Positions 24,421-33,489 of a stretch of DNA of 64,000 bases are shown here, in pieces. Position 1 is the first letter of the stretch. Each line of letters starts with the position of its first letter. The notes beneath the pieces were generated by a model, which did no database searches, was not told the origin of the DNA, and saw only the letters and a program-made list of their open reading frames with translations. This stretch comes from Bradyrhizobium arachidis (lineage in GTDB: Bacteria > Pseudomonadota > Alphaproteobacteria > Rhizobiales > Xanthobacteraceae). The stretch lies in assembly GCF_024758505.1 (NCBI RefSeq), contig NZ_CP077970.1, positions 4,216,001 through 4,280,000 of the forward strand, written 5' to 3'. The translations under genes were made by a program, and so were the position numbers.

Positions 24421-25620
24421 TTATGCGTTGGTGCGGCGCACGGTGAGATCGCTGCGATCGAATACCGCAGGGAGCAGATCGACGCCGAGCCCGGGACCTT
24501 CCATCGGATAGACATAGCCGTCCCTGATCACGGGCATGGTGGTGACGAGCTCATTGTACCAGCCCTTGTAGAACGCGCGTACCGATTCCTGGATCAGCGT
24601 GTTGGGCTGGCTGAACGACATGTGGATGGCGGCGATGAAGCCGACCGGGCCGATGCAGTCGTGCGGGGCAAAGGGGCGGTGATAGGTCTCGGCCATTGCC
24701 GCGATCTTGCGGCCCTCGGTCAGGCCGCCAGTCCAGCACAAATCCGCCATCACCACATGCATGGCGTCGCGATCCAGCATGTCCTTGTAGGGGAAGCGCG
24801 AGCCCAGCGTCTCGCTGGCGCAGACCCAGACGTCGGTCGAGCGTGCGTATTCGGCGAGCGCCTGCGGTGAGTTCATCCGGATCGGATCCTCGTACCAGGT
24901 CGGCTTGTAGGGTTCCAGCGCACGCGCGATCTGTTTCGCAGTCGGCAGGTTCCAGAGCGAGTGGAGTTCGACCATGATCTCCATTTTGTCGCCGACGGCC
25001 TTGCGAATCTTTTCGAACGGCTCGATCGCCTGCTTCATCTGGGCGGCCGTGATGAACAGGCCCTTGTTCTCCTGCGCCGCCGGATCGAACGGCCAGATCT
25101 TCATCGCCGAGATGCCGCTCTCCAGAAGGCTTTCGGCGAGCGCGTCGGCGCGGGTCATGAAGGCGTCGAGGTCTTCGTACTGGCCCTGGGTAGCCCCGAG
25201 ATTCCAGTTCGCGACCGGGCTGATATTGGTCGAGCGGACATATTTGGTGCCGGCGCAGGTGTTGTAGATGCGCTGCTTGTCGCGGCAGAGGCCGCCGAGC
25301 ATCTGGTGCACCGGCTGGCCGCAGACTTTGCCGAACAAATCCCACAACGCGATATCGATGGCAGAGGCCGCGCGATATTCAACGCCGGTGGAGGACTGCG
25401 CCATCGGCAGATTGAGCATGTCGCGGTGGATCGCCTCGATATGCAGGGGATTGCGGCCGATGAGGCGGCCGGCAAAGGTGTCGTGGATCTGCGCCTCGAC
25501 GGCGCCTGCACCATAGAAGGTCTCGCCGAGGCCGATGACGCCAGTATCGGTGTGCACCCGCACCCAGATGACGTTGGCGAACTCTTCCGTGCGCAGGGTT
25601 TCGATTGAGGTGATCTTCAC
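24421..25620 (-). CDS. Enolase-superfamily sugar-acid dehydratase (mandelate racemase/MLE type)
   Basis: 399 residues. N-terminal capping domain (MKITSIETLRTEEFANVIWVRVHTDTGVIGLGETFYG) and TIM-barrel with acidic metal ligands in EIMVELHSLWNL, WYEDPIRMNS and CASETLGSR, then a His-containing FAPHDCIGPVGFIAAIHMS. The overall pattern is that of gluconate/galactonate-type dehydratases, which form 2-keto-3-deoxy acids. First gene of the operon with the idonate and gluconate dehydrogenases, so dehydration of the gluconate formed there is the natural guess. Confidence 0.88.
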   Translation of the reverse strand: MKITSIETLRTEEFANVIWVRVHTDTGVIGLGETFYGAGAVEAQIHDTFAGRLIGRNPLHIEAIHRDMLNLPMAQSSTGVEYRAASAIDIALWDLFGKVCGQPVHQMLGGLCRDKQRIYNTCAGTKYVRSTNISPVANWNLGATQGQYEDLDAFMTRADALAESLLESGISAMKIWPFDPAAQENKGLFITAAQMKQAIEPFEKIRKAVGDKMEIMVELHSLWNLPTAKQIARALEPYKPTWYEDPIRMNSPQALAEYARSTDVWVCASETLGSRFPYKDMLDRDAMHVVMADLCWTGGLTEGRKIAAMAETYHRPFAPHDCIGPVGFIAAIHMSFSQPNTLIQESVRAFYKGWYNELVTTMPVIRDGYVYPMEGPGLGVDLLPAVFDRSDLTVRRTNA

Positions 25621-25720
25621 CGCGATATCCTCCCGGCGGCCGCGTTGACGGCGCCTCTATTGTTATTGGTTCCGAACGGCCACTTTGCGGGCCGTCGGGC
25701 AAGGGCAGTCTTAACGCCGC

Positions 25721-25736
25721 TTGTAATATATCACAA
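25721..25736. promoter_or_regulatory. Candidate GntR operator
   Basis: TTGTAATATATCACAA is symmetric at 14 of 16 positions (TTGTrATATATyACAA). It lies in the 185-base gap between the divergent dehydratase and GntR genes. FadR/GntR-type regulators often bind such AT-rich TTGT...ACAA dyads. In this GC-rich sequence the AT-rich block stands out. Confidence 0.5.
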
Positions 25737-25805
25737 CATGTTTTATGAAGGTCACAAATGAGACTCGGCCCGGACAGGGACAAGCGGGCCGACAGGGAGG
25801 AAGAC

Positions 25806-26567
25806 ATGGTGCGCCGCAAACGCGCGCTCGAGGTGGTGCAGCCCGATGGTGAGGGCAGGCCCAGCCGGCGCAATCGCGTCAATTTCTTTCAGCTTGCCTA
25901 TCAGAAGATCGAGGATCTCCTCGTCAATTGCGAGCTCAAGCCCGGTCAGTTCCTGACCATGCTGGAGCTTCAGCATCTCACCGGTTTCGGCCGCACGCCG
26001 GTGCATCATGCGGTGAACACGCTCGCCGCCGACACGCTCATCATCATCCGCCCGCGCCATGGCTTGCAGATCGCGCCGATCGATCTGGCGCGTGAGCGCA
26101 TGCTGCTGGGCCTGCGCCGCGACATGGAGCGTTTTGTCATCCGGCTCGCCGCCGACCGCGCCAGCCTTTCGCACCGGAACCAGGCGCTGCATATCGAGCG
26201 TCTCTTGAAGGAGCGGCGCGCGAGCCTCACGCTCGACGAATTCAACCAGATCGACCGCCGCATCGACGCGCTGATCCTGGAGGCGGCGGGCGAGCCGTTC
26301 CTAGCGCACACGCTGCGGCCGCTGCACACGCTCTATCGCCGGATCGGCTTCATCCATCATCGCTGCATGCCGGGGCAGGGCGATTTGTCCGGCACCATCG
26401 ACAGCCATCTCGCCATTCTCAACGCGGTTGCCAATCGCCGCGTCGATCGCGCCGTCAAGGCCAGCGACGCGCTGATCGACTTCATGGACTCGATGTTCGA
26501 GGGGATGGAGGCGGGGATCGATCCGCGCCTCCTGGATTGCAGCATCGAGCCGCTGCTCGGCGCCTGA
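25806..26567 (+). CDS. GntR family transcriptional regulator (FCD type)
   Basis: 253 residues from ATG 25806, five bases after GGGAGG; an in-frame ATG at 25758 has no such site. Winged helix about 28-95 (YQKIEDLLVNCELKPGQFLTMLELQHLTGFGRTPVHHAVNTLAADTLIIIRPRHGLQI) followed by an all-helical effector domain with His/Asp residues (HRCMPGQGDLSGTIDSHLAILNAVANRRVDRAVKASDALI). It separates the idonate operon from the MFS transporter gene and likely controls both. Confidence 0.9.
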   Translation: MVRRKRALEVVQPDGEGRPSRRNRVNFFQLAYQKIEDLLVNCELKPGQFLTMLELQHLTGFGRTPVHHAVNTLAADTLIIIRPRHGLQIAPIDLARERMLLGLRRDMERFVIRLAADRASLSHRNQALHIERLLKERRASLTLDEFNQIDRRIDALILEAAGEPFLAHTLRPLHTLYRRIGFIHHRCMPGQGDLSGTIDSHLAILNAVANRRVDRAVKASDALIDFMDSMFEGMEAGIDPRLLDCSIEPLLGA

Positions 26568-26600
26568 TCAACAAGCAACAAGGGACAGGGAGGAACGGGA

Positions 26601-27965
26601 ATGCAAACAATGGCCGTGCCGCAACAGACCGCGATCGACAGCGCGGTGCGCTACCTCATCACCAACTACAGTCCGAAGGGCAACAAGGTCGGCTGGCTGA
26701 TGATGGCCTCGATCCTGGTCGAGGCCTGGGATCTCTATTCCATCGCCTTCGTGCTGATCTTCATCCGCGAGCAGTACAACCCCGATCCGCTGATGCTCGG
26801 CCTCGCCGCGGCCGGTACGCAGGGCGGCGCCTTGATCGGCGCGCTGATCGGCGGCTGGCTCTCCGACAAGATCGGCCGCCGCGTGATGTTTTTGGTGACG
26901 ATGGTGCTGTTCATCATTCTGGCACTGGCGCAGGCCTTCGTGCCCGGGGTCGGCTGGCTCGTCGTGATCCGCTTCCTGCTCGGCATACCCCTCGGCAGCG
27001 ACATTTCGACCGGCTACACCTACATCATGGAATCCATGGCCAAGGGCGAGCGCGAGGTCATGGGTAATCGCTGGCAGTTCATGTTCGCGGTCGGCGAAGT
27101 CCTGACCGTCGGCGTCATCGTGCTGTTCCTGCTCGTCAACATCAACCACGAGACGCTGTGGCGCGTGACGCTCGGCCTCGGCGCGCTGCCTGCGCTGATC
27201 ATCCTGGTGATGCGGCACGACGTGCCGGAGACTGCGGTGTGGCTGGTGCAGAAGGGGCGTTTCCGCGAAGCCAAGCAGGTGGCCCGCGAGATGTTCAACG
27301 ACAATCTCGACATGCTGCCGAACCAAGACGTCGTGCTGCCCAAGACCAATACTATGGCCTTCCTCGCCGACTTGCGGAAGGATCCGATCCGCTGGCGCGC
27401 GACGGTCTATGGTTGGATCGCCTGCTTCGCCCAGGCCAGCGAGTTCTCCACCTTCGCCTTCTATCTGCCGGTGCTGTTCGCCATGGTTGGCGTCTCCTCG
27501 GTGCTCGGCAACAATCTGGTGACGATGGCGCTGTTCTCCTTCGCGGCGCTCTCGGGCTGGGTCGGACCGCTCTTGACGCCGAAGATCGGCCATCGCGGCA
27601 TCGCGATTGCGGGCTTCGCGATCGTGCTGGTGTCGCTGCTGGTCGCGGCCTTCGCGCTCTACACCGACAACAAGGTGCTGTTGCCGCTCGCCGCCGCCGG
27701 CATGCTGTGGGGCCATTATTGGGACGCGTCGAACTGCATGACTATCCCGACCATGGTGGCCCGGCCGCAATATCGTGGCACGGCCAGCGGTTTTGCCTAC
27801 ATGTTCGTCAAGCTGCCGGCGTTCCTGGCGATCTTCCTGTTCCCGTCGCTGTTCGCAGCGATCGGGCAGGCCAATGCGACACTGTTCGTCGCGATCTTCC
27901 CGCTGATCGGGTTGCTCGCCGCGATCTTCATCCTGCCGGAAGTCTACGGCTACGAGAACGATTGA
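26601..27965 (+). CDS. MFS transporter, sugar/organic-acid type
   Basis: 454 residues with twelve predicted membrane segments. MFS signatures: GGWLSDKIGRRVMFLVT between helices 2 and 3, RFLLGIPLGSDISTGYTYIMESMAKGERE for helix 4-5, and an RGTASGFAYMFVKLP region. AWDLYSIAFV in helix 1 has the acidic residue seen in sugar/metabolite:H+ symporters. It starts 33 bases after the GntR gene. Its partner catabolic genes suggest uptake of idonate, gluconate or a related sugar acid. Confidence 0.9.
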   Translation: MQTMAVPQQTAIDSAVRYLITNYSPKGNKVGWLMMASILVEAWDLYSIAFVLIFIREQYNPDPLMLGLAAAGTQGGALIGALIGGWLSDKIGRRVMFLVTMVLFIILALAQAFVPGVGWLVVIRFLLGIPLGSDISTGYTYIMESMAKGEREVMGNRWQFMFAVGEVLTVGVIVLFLLVNINHETLWRVTLGLGALPALIILVMRHDVPETAVWLVQKGRFREAKQVAREMFNDNLDMLPNQDVVLPKTNTMAFLADLRKDPIRWRATVYGWIACFAQASEFSTFAFYLPVLFAMVGVSSVLGNNLVTMALFSFAALSGWVGPLLTPKIGHRGIAIAGFAIVLVSLLVAAFALYTDNKVLLPLAAAGMLWGHYWDASNCMTIPTMVARPQYRGTASGFAYMFVKLPAFLAIFLFPSLFAAIGQANATLFVAIFPLIGLLAAIFILPEVYGYEND

Positions 27966-27973
27966 AGTTAGAC

Positions 27974-29224
27974 CTACCTGATCGCGGCCGCGAGCGCCGC
28001 GATCAGGGCAGGCGGCGTGACCAAAAGGCCGAGCTTGAGGAACGGCCAGGCGCCGACCTCGATCTTCTCGCGGCGAAGCGCGACCAGCCAAAGGATCGTC
28101 GCAAGCGAGCCGGTAATCGAGAGGTTCGGCCCGAGATCGACGCCGATCAGGATGGCGCTGACGACGGATACCGGCAGGTGATCGGCTGATACGATCGAGC
28201 CGGCGACGAGGCCGACCGGCAAATTGTTGGCGATGTTGGTGGCAAGTGCGGTGGCGATGCCGACGCTCCAGGCCGCCTTCGGCGCCGATTGGCCGACGGC
28301 CTCATGCAAGAGCGCGCTGAGATGGCCGATCACGCCGGTCTTGACCAGTGCTTCCACCATCACGAAGAGGCCGCCGACCAGTGGCAGCACGCTCCAGGAG
28401 ACGTGCTTCAGCACAGGCATCGGCGACTGCCGGCTGAGCAGCAGAACGAGCGCGGTCGTGACCACACCGCAGATGAAGGTCGGCAGGCCCAGTTGCTTGT
28501 CCAGCGCCGAAGCCGTGACCAGCACGATGCCGATCGCGACAATCCCGATCGCGGTCAGCTTGCCACCGCGGCTGAGCTTTGGATGCGGCACTTTTCGCGC
28601 GATGGTCTCTTCCTTCAGCGCGCGGTGCTGGGTCAGGCGCAGCACCACATAGGTCAGCACGATCGCGGCGATTGAGGGCAGGGCGAACTGGCGCAGCCAT
28701 TCGGTCAGATGCGGCATGCGCGAGCCGAACACCACGAGGTTCGCCGGGTTGGAGATCGGCAGCACAAAACTCGCGGCATTGGCAATGAAGGCGCAGACGA
28801 AGAGATAGGGCAGCGGCTTTGCACCCGCCGCTCGCGTGGCGGCATAGACGGCCGGGGTCAGCACGATTGCGGTGGCGTCGTTCGACAGTAGTACGGTGAC
28901 CAGCGTGCCGACGATGTAGATCAAGAGGAACAGCCGCTGCGGTGATCCATGCGAATGTTCGACCGCAAGCGCTGCGAGATAGTCGAACAGGCCCTCGAGC
29001 CGGGCGAGCTCGGCGATCAACATCATGCCGATCAGGAAGAGATAGACGTCGACGCCCTTCTCGACGCCGGTGAGCGCCTCGCGCCACGTCAGGAAACCGA
29101 ACAGCACCAGCGCGGCCGCGCCCAAGAGCGCCCAGATCGCCTCGGGCAGGCGAAACGGGCGGATGAGGACGCCTGCGGTCGCAGGCAGAATGATGCTCCA
29201 GGCCCAGAAGGCGTCATGCGGCAC
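27974..29224 (-). CDS. ArsB/NhaD-type ion transporter
   Basis: About 416 residues from GTG 29224; a TTG at 29233 lies at better distance from a GAGG and is an alternative. Eleven or so membrane segments. The ion-transporter superfamily is recognised by VTVLLSNDATAIVLTPAVYAATRAAGAKPLPYLFVCAFIANAASFVLPISNPANLVVFG and the second half-repeat ATALATNIANNLPVGLVAGS. These two regions match the arsenite pump ArsB and citrate/Na+ relatives. No arsenate reductase or arsenic-type ArsR is near, so arsenite export is possible but unproven. Confidence 0.85.
   Translation of the reverse strand: MPHDAFWAWSIILPATAGVLIRPFRLPEAIWALLGAAALVLFGFLTWREALTGVEKGVDVYLFLIGMMLIAELARLEGLFDYLAALAVEHSHGSPQRLFLLIYIVGTLVTVLLSNDATAIVLTPAVYAATRAAGAKPLPYLFVCAFIANAASFVLPISNPANLVVFGSRMPHLTEWLRQFALPSIAAIVLTYVVLRLTQHRALKEETIARKVPHPKLSRGGKLTAIGIVAIGIVLVTASALDKQLGLPTFICGVVTTALVLLLSRQSPMPVLKHVSWSVLPLVGGLFVMVEALVKTGVIGHLSALLHEAVGQSAPKAAWSVGIATALATNIANNLPVGLVAGSIVSADHLPVSVVSAILIGVDLGPNLSITGSLATILWLVALRREKIEVGAWPFLKLGLLVTPPALIAALAAAIR
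27977..28007. terminator. Strong hairpin between convergent genes
   Basis: Perfect 12-base arms CCTGATCGCGGC and GCCGCGATCAGG with a 7-base loop, 11 bases after the MFS stop codon. It lies within the last codons of the convergent ion-transporter gene, next to its stop at 27974. No T-run follows on the plus strand, so termination efficiency is unclear; it could serve both directions. Confidence 0.5.
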
Positions 29225-29302
29225 GGTCGGCAAACTCGGTCCTCGATGCAGGTCTATTCGGCAGATAGCCGAAGTGGCCGCGGTTGTCTTCCCCTGGCCG
29301 TC

Positions 29303-29466
29303 GTCCCGGCCAAGCGTAAGCGCGGAGCCGGGACCCATACCGCGGAATCCTTCTCGAGGCACGCGGGACGTCGTTCTTCGCCAAAACCAGTCCTGTGGCC
29401 ATGGGTTCCGGATCAGCGCTCCGCTCCGGACAACGCTGCGCGTTGCCAGGAGCTGCGCTTGTCCGG
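29303..29466. repeat. Intergenic palindromic block
   Basis: Two hairpins: GTCCCGGC/GCCGGGAC at 29303-29334 and CCGGACAA/TTGTCCGG at 29426-29466. The surrounding sequence (GTTCCGGATCAGCGCTCCGCT..., TTGTCCGGGACGACG) has the look of the REP-like elements spread between Bradyrhizobium genes. It fills the gap between two minus-strand genes. Confidence 0.45.
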
Positions 29467-29484
29467 GACGACGTTGGGATGGAC

Positions 29485-31932
29485 TTATCTCGCCACCGGC
29501 AGCTTCTCGGAGATCGCCTTGCGCAAAATGCGCGAGAGCGATTCCACCGAATAGGGTTTTTGGATCAGCTCGAAGCCGCGATGAGCGTTTTCGGCGAGCA
29601 CGTTGCTGTAGCCGGAGGTCAGCACCACCGGCAGGCCGGGATAGCGCTCCCGGACGATTCCGGCGAGCTCGACGCCGTTCATGCCGGGCATGATGACGTC
29701 GGAGAATACGAGGTCGACGGCGAATTCGTCGTCGGCCAGGATCGCCAGCGCCGCGCCCGCCTCGGCGACGCGCCGCACGACATAGCCGAGGTCCTCCAAA
29801 AGCTCGGTGGAGAAACGCCCGACGTCGTCATTGTCCTCGACGACAAGCACGCGGTAGCCGCGCCCGGTGGTCGCGGATTCGCTTGCGATGGCCGCGGCCG
29901 CCTTTTCGCCGACCGGGCTCGGCGCCTGCGGCAGGTAGATCGTGAAGGTCGCCCCCTGGCCGGGCGTGCTCGCCACCGCGATGTCGCCCTCGGACTGTTT
30001 TGCGAAGCCGAAGGCCTGGCTGAGGCCGAGGCCGGTGCCCTTGCCGACCTCCTTGGTGGTGAAGAACGGCTCGAAGATCGCTTCGATATTTTCCGGCGCG
30101 ATGCCGGTGCCGGTGTCGCTGATCGAGATCGCGACGAAGTCGCCGCTGCGCGCCGATTGCGCCCGCAGGCTCGGGATGCCCTGGACCTTCTTCACCGAGA
30201 TGGTCAGGGCGCCTTCGTCCTTCATGGCATCGCGCGCGTTGATCGCGAGATTGATCAGCGCGGTCTCGAACTGCGCGACGTCGGCGATGGTGAAGCAGTC
30301 CGGCGCCTGGATGTCGACCTCGATCTGGATGCGGCTGCCGACGAGGGGGCGGACGAGCTGCGCCACGCTCTCGACCTGCGTGCCGACGTTGAACACCTGC
30401 GGCTTCAGCGGCTGCCGCCGCGCAAAGGCAAGCAATTGCGCCGTCAGGTTCGAGGCCCGCTCCACCGTCTCGGAGATCGCATCGACATAACGGCGGCGGC
30501 GCTCCTCCGGCAGCTCGCGACGACGCAGGAAGTCGGTGGCGGAGCGGATAATGGTGAGCAGATTGTTGAAGTCGTGCGCGACACCGCCGGTGAGCTGGCC
30601 GATCGCTTCCATCTTCTGCGACTGGCGCAGCGCCTCTTCGCCGCGGCGGCGTTCGGTGATGTCGACTGCTTCGGGCACGGCGCCGAGAATTCTGCCATGC
30701 TGGTCGAGCAGGGGACGCATGCTGAAGTCGAAATAGCGCTCGCCGATCGGCAGGCGAAGCTGCATCTCGATCCGGACGGCTTCGCCCGTCAGCACGGTGT
30801 TGAAGGCCTCACGAACGGTTGCCGGAAGGCCCGCGGTCGCGGTGAACCACGGCGTGTCCCAGAACGGCTTGCCGACCACGTCCGAAGGCTCGGCCTTGAT
30901 TCCTGCGAGCGCGGTGTTGTTGGCGTAGAGCAACTCGCCGGCCAGGTTGAGCAGGCCCTGGTACTGGTTGCTGGTTTCCAGGATCGAGCGCAGTCGCGCC
31001 TCGTTGGATTCAAGTTGCGCGGTGCGCTCGGTGATGCGCTGTTCCAGGGTCTCGTTGAGCTGCCTCAGCTCGATCTCCGCCTGCTTTGCCGCGGTGACGT
31101 CATGCGCCACTCCGATGAAGCCGATATGCTTGCCATTGGGATCCCAGCGCGGCTGCGATTCCGAGCGCAGCCAGCGCCATTGGCCGTCGGCGCGCTTATA
31201 GCGGGCTTCCAGAACGAACGGTTTGAGCGAGGCCTCGCCCTGGACCGATTGTTGCAGGACGTGCGGCAGGTCGTCCGGATGTAGCACCTTGCGCCAGTCG
31301 AAATCGATCGCCTCCTCGAAGGGCAGTCCAAGGAAATCGACATAGGCCTGGTTGGCAAAGGACCGTTTGCGATCGAGCTTGGTGACCCAGATCGGCACCG
31401 GCGCAGAGTCCGCGATCAGGCGGAAGCGCTCCTCGCTCTCCTGCAAGGTGGCCTGGGCCAGCATCTGGTCGGTGACGTCGATGTCGGCGCCGATAAGGCG
31501 CAGCGCGCGCCCGGCGGCGTCGCGTTCGATCTTGCCGACGACGCTGATCCACCTGATCTCGCCGTCATTCTGGCGGATGATCCGGTACTTGTCGGAATAG
31601 TCCTCGCTGTCGGTCTTGAGCGTGGCGAGCAGGCGCTCGGCCGTCCGCGCGCGGTCCTCGGGGAAGATCCGTCCGACCCATTCGTCGTAGGTCTCCTCGG
31701 CAGCTTCAGCGGGCAGCCCGTGGATGTGAAGATATTCCGGAGTACGCCGGTTCCTTACACCGCGGCGCAGATCGATCTCGAGGCCGCCGACGCCGGCGAT
31801 GCGCTGGATCTGCGCGAGCTCGGCCTCGCGCTCCTGGAGCGCGTAGTAGGCCTGATCGCGCTCGCGGGCGATCTCTTCGAGGTGCTGGCGCAGCCGTTCG
31901 GCGGCGATGGTTTCGGGCAGTGGATCGTTCAA
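29485..31932 (-). CDS. PAS-domain hybrid histidine kinase
   Basis: 815 residues, no clear membrane segment, so likely cytoplasmic. After an N-terminal coiled coil there are three PAS regions at about 45-155, 170-285 and 318-435. The second ends GFIGVAHDVTAAKQAEIELRQLN, and a coiled coil lies between the second and third. The kinase core has His in [20 protein letters not shown] and an ATPase domain ([44 protein letters not shown]). A C-terminal receiver (about 690-805) has VLVVEDNDDVG and phospho-Asp in LVFSDVIMPGMNG. Signal unknown. Domain plan similar to the 505-residue kinase at 37506. Confidence 0.93.
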   Translation of the reverse strand: MNDPLPETIAAERLRQHLEEIARERDQAYYALQEREAELAQIQRIAGVGGLEIDLRRGVRNRRTPEYLHIHGLPAEAAEETYDEWVGRIFPEDRARTAERLLATLKTDSEDYSDKYRIIRQNDGEIRWISVVGKIERDAAGRALRLIGADIDVTDQMLAQATLQESEERFRLIADSAPVPIWVTKLDRKRSFANQAYVDFLGLPFEEAIDFDWRKVLHPDDLPHVLQQSVQGEASLKPFVLEARYKRADGQWRWLRSESQPRWDPNGKHIGFIGVAHDVTAAKQAEIELRQLNETLEQRITERTAQLESNEARLRSILETSNQYQGLLNLAGELLYANNTALAGIKAEPSDVVGKPFWDTPWFTATAGLPATVREAFNTVLTGEAVRIEMQLRLPIGERYFDFSMRPLLDQHGRILGAVPEAVDITERRRGEEALRQSQKMEAIGQLTGGVAHDFNNLLTIIRSATDFLRRRELPEERRRRYVDAISETVERASNLTAQLLAFARRQPLKPQVFNVGTQVESVAQLVRPLVGSRIQIEVDIQAPDCFTIADVAQFETALINLAINARDAMKDEGALTISVKKVQGIPSLRAQSARSGDFVAISISDTGTGIAPENIEAIFEPFFTTKEVGKGTGLGLSQAFGFAKQSEGDIAVASTPGQGATFTIYLPQAPSPVGEKAAAAIASESATTGRGYRVLVVEDNDDVGRFSTELLEDLGYVVRRVAEAGAALAILADDEFAVDLVFSDVIMPGMNGVELAGIVRERYPGLPVVLTSGYSNVLAENAHRGFELIQKPYSVESLSRILRKAISEKLPVAR

Positions 31933-32211
31933 GGCGTTGGCCGTTGTGATGCATGCCTGCGCGTGCCGGAGCGATACTCACACATGCGCCTTGCGAATTC
32001 CATTGGTTCAAGAGGCAGCAGACAAGAAAGACATCCGGCCGCTCTTGGTCGATCGTGCAAGGTGCTTGGTCCGGTGCCGGGGGCGTGCGAACGTCGAGCC
32101 GACGTCGCGCCGTGCATTTTGTTCCGATTCTTGGAACGATCGGCGTGCGGATGCGTCTTCGCAGGCGCAGGAGGCCATAGTTCAATCATTGCTTGCCGAA
32201 GAGGTTAAATC

Positions 32212-33282
32212 TTGAAGCTTTTCGCCTGCCAGGCCTGCGGCAACGTGCTGTATTTCGAAAACCGCGTCTGCGAGCGCTGCGGCCACCGGCTCGCCTTCCT
32301 GCCCGAGACGGAGACGCTCTCCGCGATCGAGCCCGACGGGGCGGCCTGGACGACGCTCGCCGACAAGGGCAGGGGGCGCATGCTCTGCGCCAATGCCGAA
32401 TACGACGCCTGCAACTGGCTGACCGATCCCGGCAGCGAGCAGGCCTATTGCCGCGCCTGCCGGCACAACGGCACGGTGCCGAACCTGTCGGATCCGGCGC
32501 AGCTCGCCGGCTGGCGCGAGCTGGAGGTGGCAAAGCACCGGCTGTTCTACTCCCTGATCCGCTGGCGGCTGCCGCTGACGACGCGCTGGGAGGACCCCGC
32601 GCACGGACTGATCTTCAATTTCCTCGCCGACGATCCCCATAGCGGCCAGCGGATCATGACCGGCCACGACAATGGGTTGATCACGATTGCGCTCACCGAG
32701 GCTGATGACATCGAGCGCGAGCGGCGGCGGCTGGAAATGGGCGAGCCCTATCGCACGCTGCTCGGGCATTTCCGCCACGAGGTCGGGCATTATTTCTGGG
32801 ACGTGCTGGTGCGCGGTGGCGGCAAGCTCGACGAATTCCGTGCGATGTTCGGCGACGATACCCTCGACTATGGCCAGGCGCTGCAGCGTCATTACGCCGA
32901 GGGCCCGCCGCCGGATTGGCAGCAGAACTATGTTTCGACTTACGCGACGATGCACCCCTGGGAGGATTTCGCCGAAACCTGGGCGCACTACCTGCACATC
33001 GTCGACACGCTGGAGATGGCCTCCGAATTCGGCATGCAGGTGCGTCCCCGGGTCGACCGGGACGGGGAGCTGACCGCGCGCATCCGCGCCAACCCGTACG
33101 AAGCGGCGGACTTTCAGGTGCTGGTCAATGCATGGCTGCCCTTCACCTTTGCCATCAACAGCGTCAACCGGGCCATGGGGGTGCGCGACCTCTATCCCTT
33201 CATCCTGTCGTCAGCGGTGATCGCGAAACTGGGCTTTATTCACGCCCTGGTGCGGGCCGCGGCAAAGGCCGACAGCAAGTAA
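32212..33282 (+). CDS. Zinc-ribbon putative metallopeptidase
   Basis: 356 residues. TTG start supported by GAGG seven bases upstream and by the immediate zinc-ribbon MKLFACQACGNVLYFENRVCERCGHRLAFL (Cys6, 9, 20, 23). More cysteines at 59, 67, 80 and 83. A gluzincin motif H189-E-V-G-H193 follows (LLGHFRHEVGHYFWD), with a downstream glutamate region HPWEDFAETWAHYLHIVDTLEMA that could supply the third metal ligand. This arrangement matches the uncharacterised 'putative zinc-binding metallo-peptidase' family (from memory Pfam Peptidase_Mx). No signal peptide, so cytoplasmic. Divergent from the hybrid kinase. Confidence 0.85.
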   Translation: MKLFACQACGNVLYFENRVCERCGHRLAFLPETETLSAIEPDGAAWTTLADKGRGRMLCANAEYDACNWLTDPGSEQAYCRACRHNGTVPNLSDPAQLAGWRELEVAKHRLFYSLIRWRLPLTTRWEDPAHGLIFNFLADDPHSGQRIMTGHDNGLITIALTEADDIERERRRLEMGEPYRTLLGHFRHEVGHYFWDVLVRGGGKLDEFRAMFGDDTLDYGQALQRHYAEGPPPDWQQNYVSTYATMHPWEDFAETWAHYLHIVDTLEMASEFGMQVRPRVDRDGELTARIRANPYEAADFQVLVNAWLPFTFAINSVNRAMGVRDLYPFILSSAVIAKLGFIHALVRAAAKADSK

Positions 33283-33489
33283 GCGCAAGTCGGCTTCAAG
33301 TCGGCCTGGCGGCGGGACGCCCGGGCTGCTGGTACGCCAGGCCTTGGGTGGTTCTTGGGTGGTTCTTGGGGCGGATTTAGACCGTTGCCTCCGGCCCATT
33401 TTGATGTACCACGGACACCTCACGGCCCGTCCGCCAAGGCCCCAACGGCCAGGGAGGGGTCCCGCCCAAGGTTCAGACTCAAGAAAAGC

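Noticed and set aside
24551..25345. Open frames over the enolase-family gene in another reading frame
   Set aside because: Overlaps the conserved catalytic regions of the real gene and has an Arg/Pro-rich composition without a known pattern.
29395..31284. A 629-codon plus-strand frame opposite the PAS hybrid kinase
   Set aside because: The kinase domains are unmistakable on the minus strand; the plus frame is a compositional shadow.
33340..33372. Short tandem GGTGGTTCTTGG repeats before pccA
   Set aside because: Only two imperfect copies; no sign of a functional repeat array or coding role.
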